Origin: Candidatus Thiodictyon intracellulare
GTDB taxonomy: Bacteria; Pseudomonadota; Gammaproteobacteria; Chromatiales; Chromatiaceae
Assembly (NCBI GenBank): GCA_016292295.1
Contig: JADNEJ010000320.1
Span: 1-7,233 of the forward strand
Direction of reading: 5' to 3'
DNA: 7,233 bases
Part shown: in pieces, positions 6,457-7,233 of the stretch
Layout of the letters: each line of letters starts with the position of its first letter
Position numbering within the stretch: the stretch's first letter is position 1
Notes under the pieces: generated by a model
Told to the model about the DNA's origin: nothing
The model's input: only the letters and a program-made list of their open reading frames with translations
Databases searched by the model: none
Position numbers and translations under genes: made by a program

Positions 6457-7110
6457 ATGAACGAAGAGCAACCGATTGTCGAAGGGATCGCCCGCCGCTT
6501 TCGCGGCTTTCTGCCCGTGGTTGTGGACGTGGAGACCGCGGGCTTCGATGCCCAGCGCCACGCCCTGCTGGAGATCGCCGCGGTGATCATCCGCATGCGC
6601 CCGGACGGGACCCTGGAGCCGGCCGCGCCGATCGCGGCCCACGTCCTGCCGTTCGTAGGTGCCGAGATCGATCCCCGGGCCCTGGCCTTCAACGGCATCG
6701 ATCCCGACCACCCGTTCCGCGACGCGGTAGCGGAGCACGAGGCCCTGGCCCGCATCCTCACCCCCATCCGCCGGGCCGTGAAGTCCACGGGCTGCAATCG
6801 CGCCATCCTGGTGGGGCACAATGCCCACTTCGACCTGGGTTTCCTGGCGGCGGCGGTGGAGCGTACCGGCTTCAAGCGCAATCCGTTCCACGCCTTCAGC
6901 GTCTTCGACACGGTAAGCCTGGCCGGGTTGATGTTCGGCCAGACAGTCCTGGCCAAGGCCGCCCAGGCGGCCGGGCTCGGTTGGCAGAATAGTGAGGCGC
7001 ACGCGGCGATCTACGACGCGGAACAGACCGCCCGCCTCTTCTGCACCATCGCCAACCGCTGGCAGGCCCTGGACCCGGTGCACTTCTGGGAGGAACCCGG
7101 CGACGGCTAG
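6457..7110 (+). CDS. rnt: Ribonuclease T, 3'-5' exoribonuclease of the DEDDh family
   Basis: RNase T trims 3' ends of tRNAs (including CCA turnover), 23S and 5S rRNA and other stable RNAs, acting as a homodimer in the cytoplasm. The 217-residue product matches the E. coli enzyme in length (215) and in catalytic residues with an offset of one: D24 and E26 in [11 protein letters not shown]126 in HNAHFD, H182 and D187 in [11 protein letters not shown]. The four phenylalanines that stack on the RNA 3' end in E. coli also appear to be present (F30, F78, F125, F147). ATG 6457 is chosen because it gives the family length and the conserved region starts soon after. No Shine-Dalgarno is visible; the preceding bases are GTATGCTGTCGCG. 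An out-of-frame ATG at 6446 opens a 4-codon frame whose TGA overlaps the rnt start as ATGA. The stop overlaps the end of a transposase remnant on the other strand. Confidence 0.95.
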   Translation: MNEEQPIVEGIARRFRGFLPVVVDVETAGFDAQRHALLEIAAVIIRMRPDGTLEPAAPIAAHVLPFVGAEIDPRALAFNGIDPDHPFRDAVAEHEALARILTPIRRAVKSTGCNRAILVGHNAHFDLGFLAAAVERTGFKRNPFHAFSVFDTVSLAGLMFGQTVLAKAAQAAGLGWQNSEAHAAIYDAEQTARLFCTIANRWQALDPVHFWEEPGDG

Positions 7111-7233
7111 CAGCCTGTCGGACTTAGCGACTGGCGAAAGCCTATCACCGATTTGATGATCCCGAACACCGGCTCGACGGTCTGTTTGCGCAGCACAGAG
7201 GCGGCCCGGCCAGCCCCGGTCTTGAGTCGGTTG
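7107..7233 (-). pseudogene. 3' remnant of an IS1182-type transposase
   Basis: Minus-strand translation from the window edge reads NRLKTGAGRAASVLRKQT followed by VEPVFGIIKSVIGFRQ, then SLSPTGC and TAG (7107-7109). The RKQTVEPVFGIIK...GFRQ segment is the typical end of the catalytic domain in IS1182-family DDE transposases and includes the probable catalytic Glu (in VEPVF). Relatives continue from GFRQ with about 30-40 more residues (a FxLRGLxK...AYNLKRL type tail); here the sequence changes abruptly after Q, so the gene is truncated or has an internal deletion near 7133. Its 5' part lies beyond the window. The TAG overlaps the rnt stop by two bases, in convergent orientation, so transcription of either could run into the other. 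Confidence 0.75.

Noticed and set aside
1..7233. tRNA or rRNA genes, CRISPR arrays, riboswitches
   Set aside because: I looked for tRNA-like arms, regularly spaced repeats and known riboswitch cores in the non-coding stretches and saw none; the non-coding space is small and mostly accounted for.

Overview
The window looks like chromosome from a GC-rich gammaproteobacterium. It carries a ribonuclease T gene (a family largely confined to Gammaproteobacteria), an MlaA outer-membrane lipoprotein, a GTP-type PEP carboxykinase and several decayed insertion sequences. This mix fits an IS-rich purple sulfur bacterium (Chromatiaceae/Chromatiales), but that placement is inference from gene content, not a database match.

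Layout, left to right. Positions 1-83 hold the 5' end of a dead IS630-type transposase on the minus strand, running off the window. After 275 bp with no gene but several inverted repeats comes pckG (359-2239, minus). Upstream of it on the same strand is a 481-residue protein (2385-3830, minus) that joins an N-terminal methylglyoxal-synthase-like (MGS) effector domain to a cytosine-deaminase-like amidohydrolase. Next is a complete but inactivated IS630-family element (3868-5314) with degenerate terminal inverted repeats and a TA duplication in a CTAG target. Its transposase (plus strand) has a frameshift, two nonsense codons and a roughly 130-bp MITE-like insertion with its own 20-bp inverted repeats. 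Then come mlaA (5314-6162, minus), a 294-bp divergent intergenic region, rnt (6457-7110, plus), and the 3' remnant of an IS1182-type transposase (7107-7233, minus).

Removing the IS630 element on paper restores a simple layout: mlaA, then a 34-bp spacer, then the MGS-amidohydrolase gene, then 145 bp, then pckG, all on the minus strand. The IS landed in the mlaA stop codon and regenerated it, so mlaA is intact, but the element now separates it from the two downstream genes. A weak outward-facing promoter candidate in the IS left end could serve them.

The most interesting item is the MGS-amidohydrolase fusion. The MGS part keeps the residues that hold phosphorylated effectors in carbamoyl-phosphate synthetase. 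The hydrolase part keeps the metal ligands but has changed two residues that cytosine deaminase uses for its substrate, and it lacks the usual beta-sandwich segments. That suggests an effector-controlled deaminase or hydrolase of unknown substrate.
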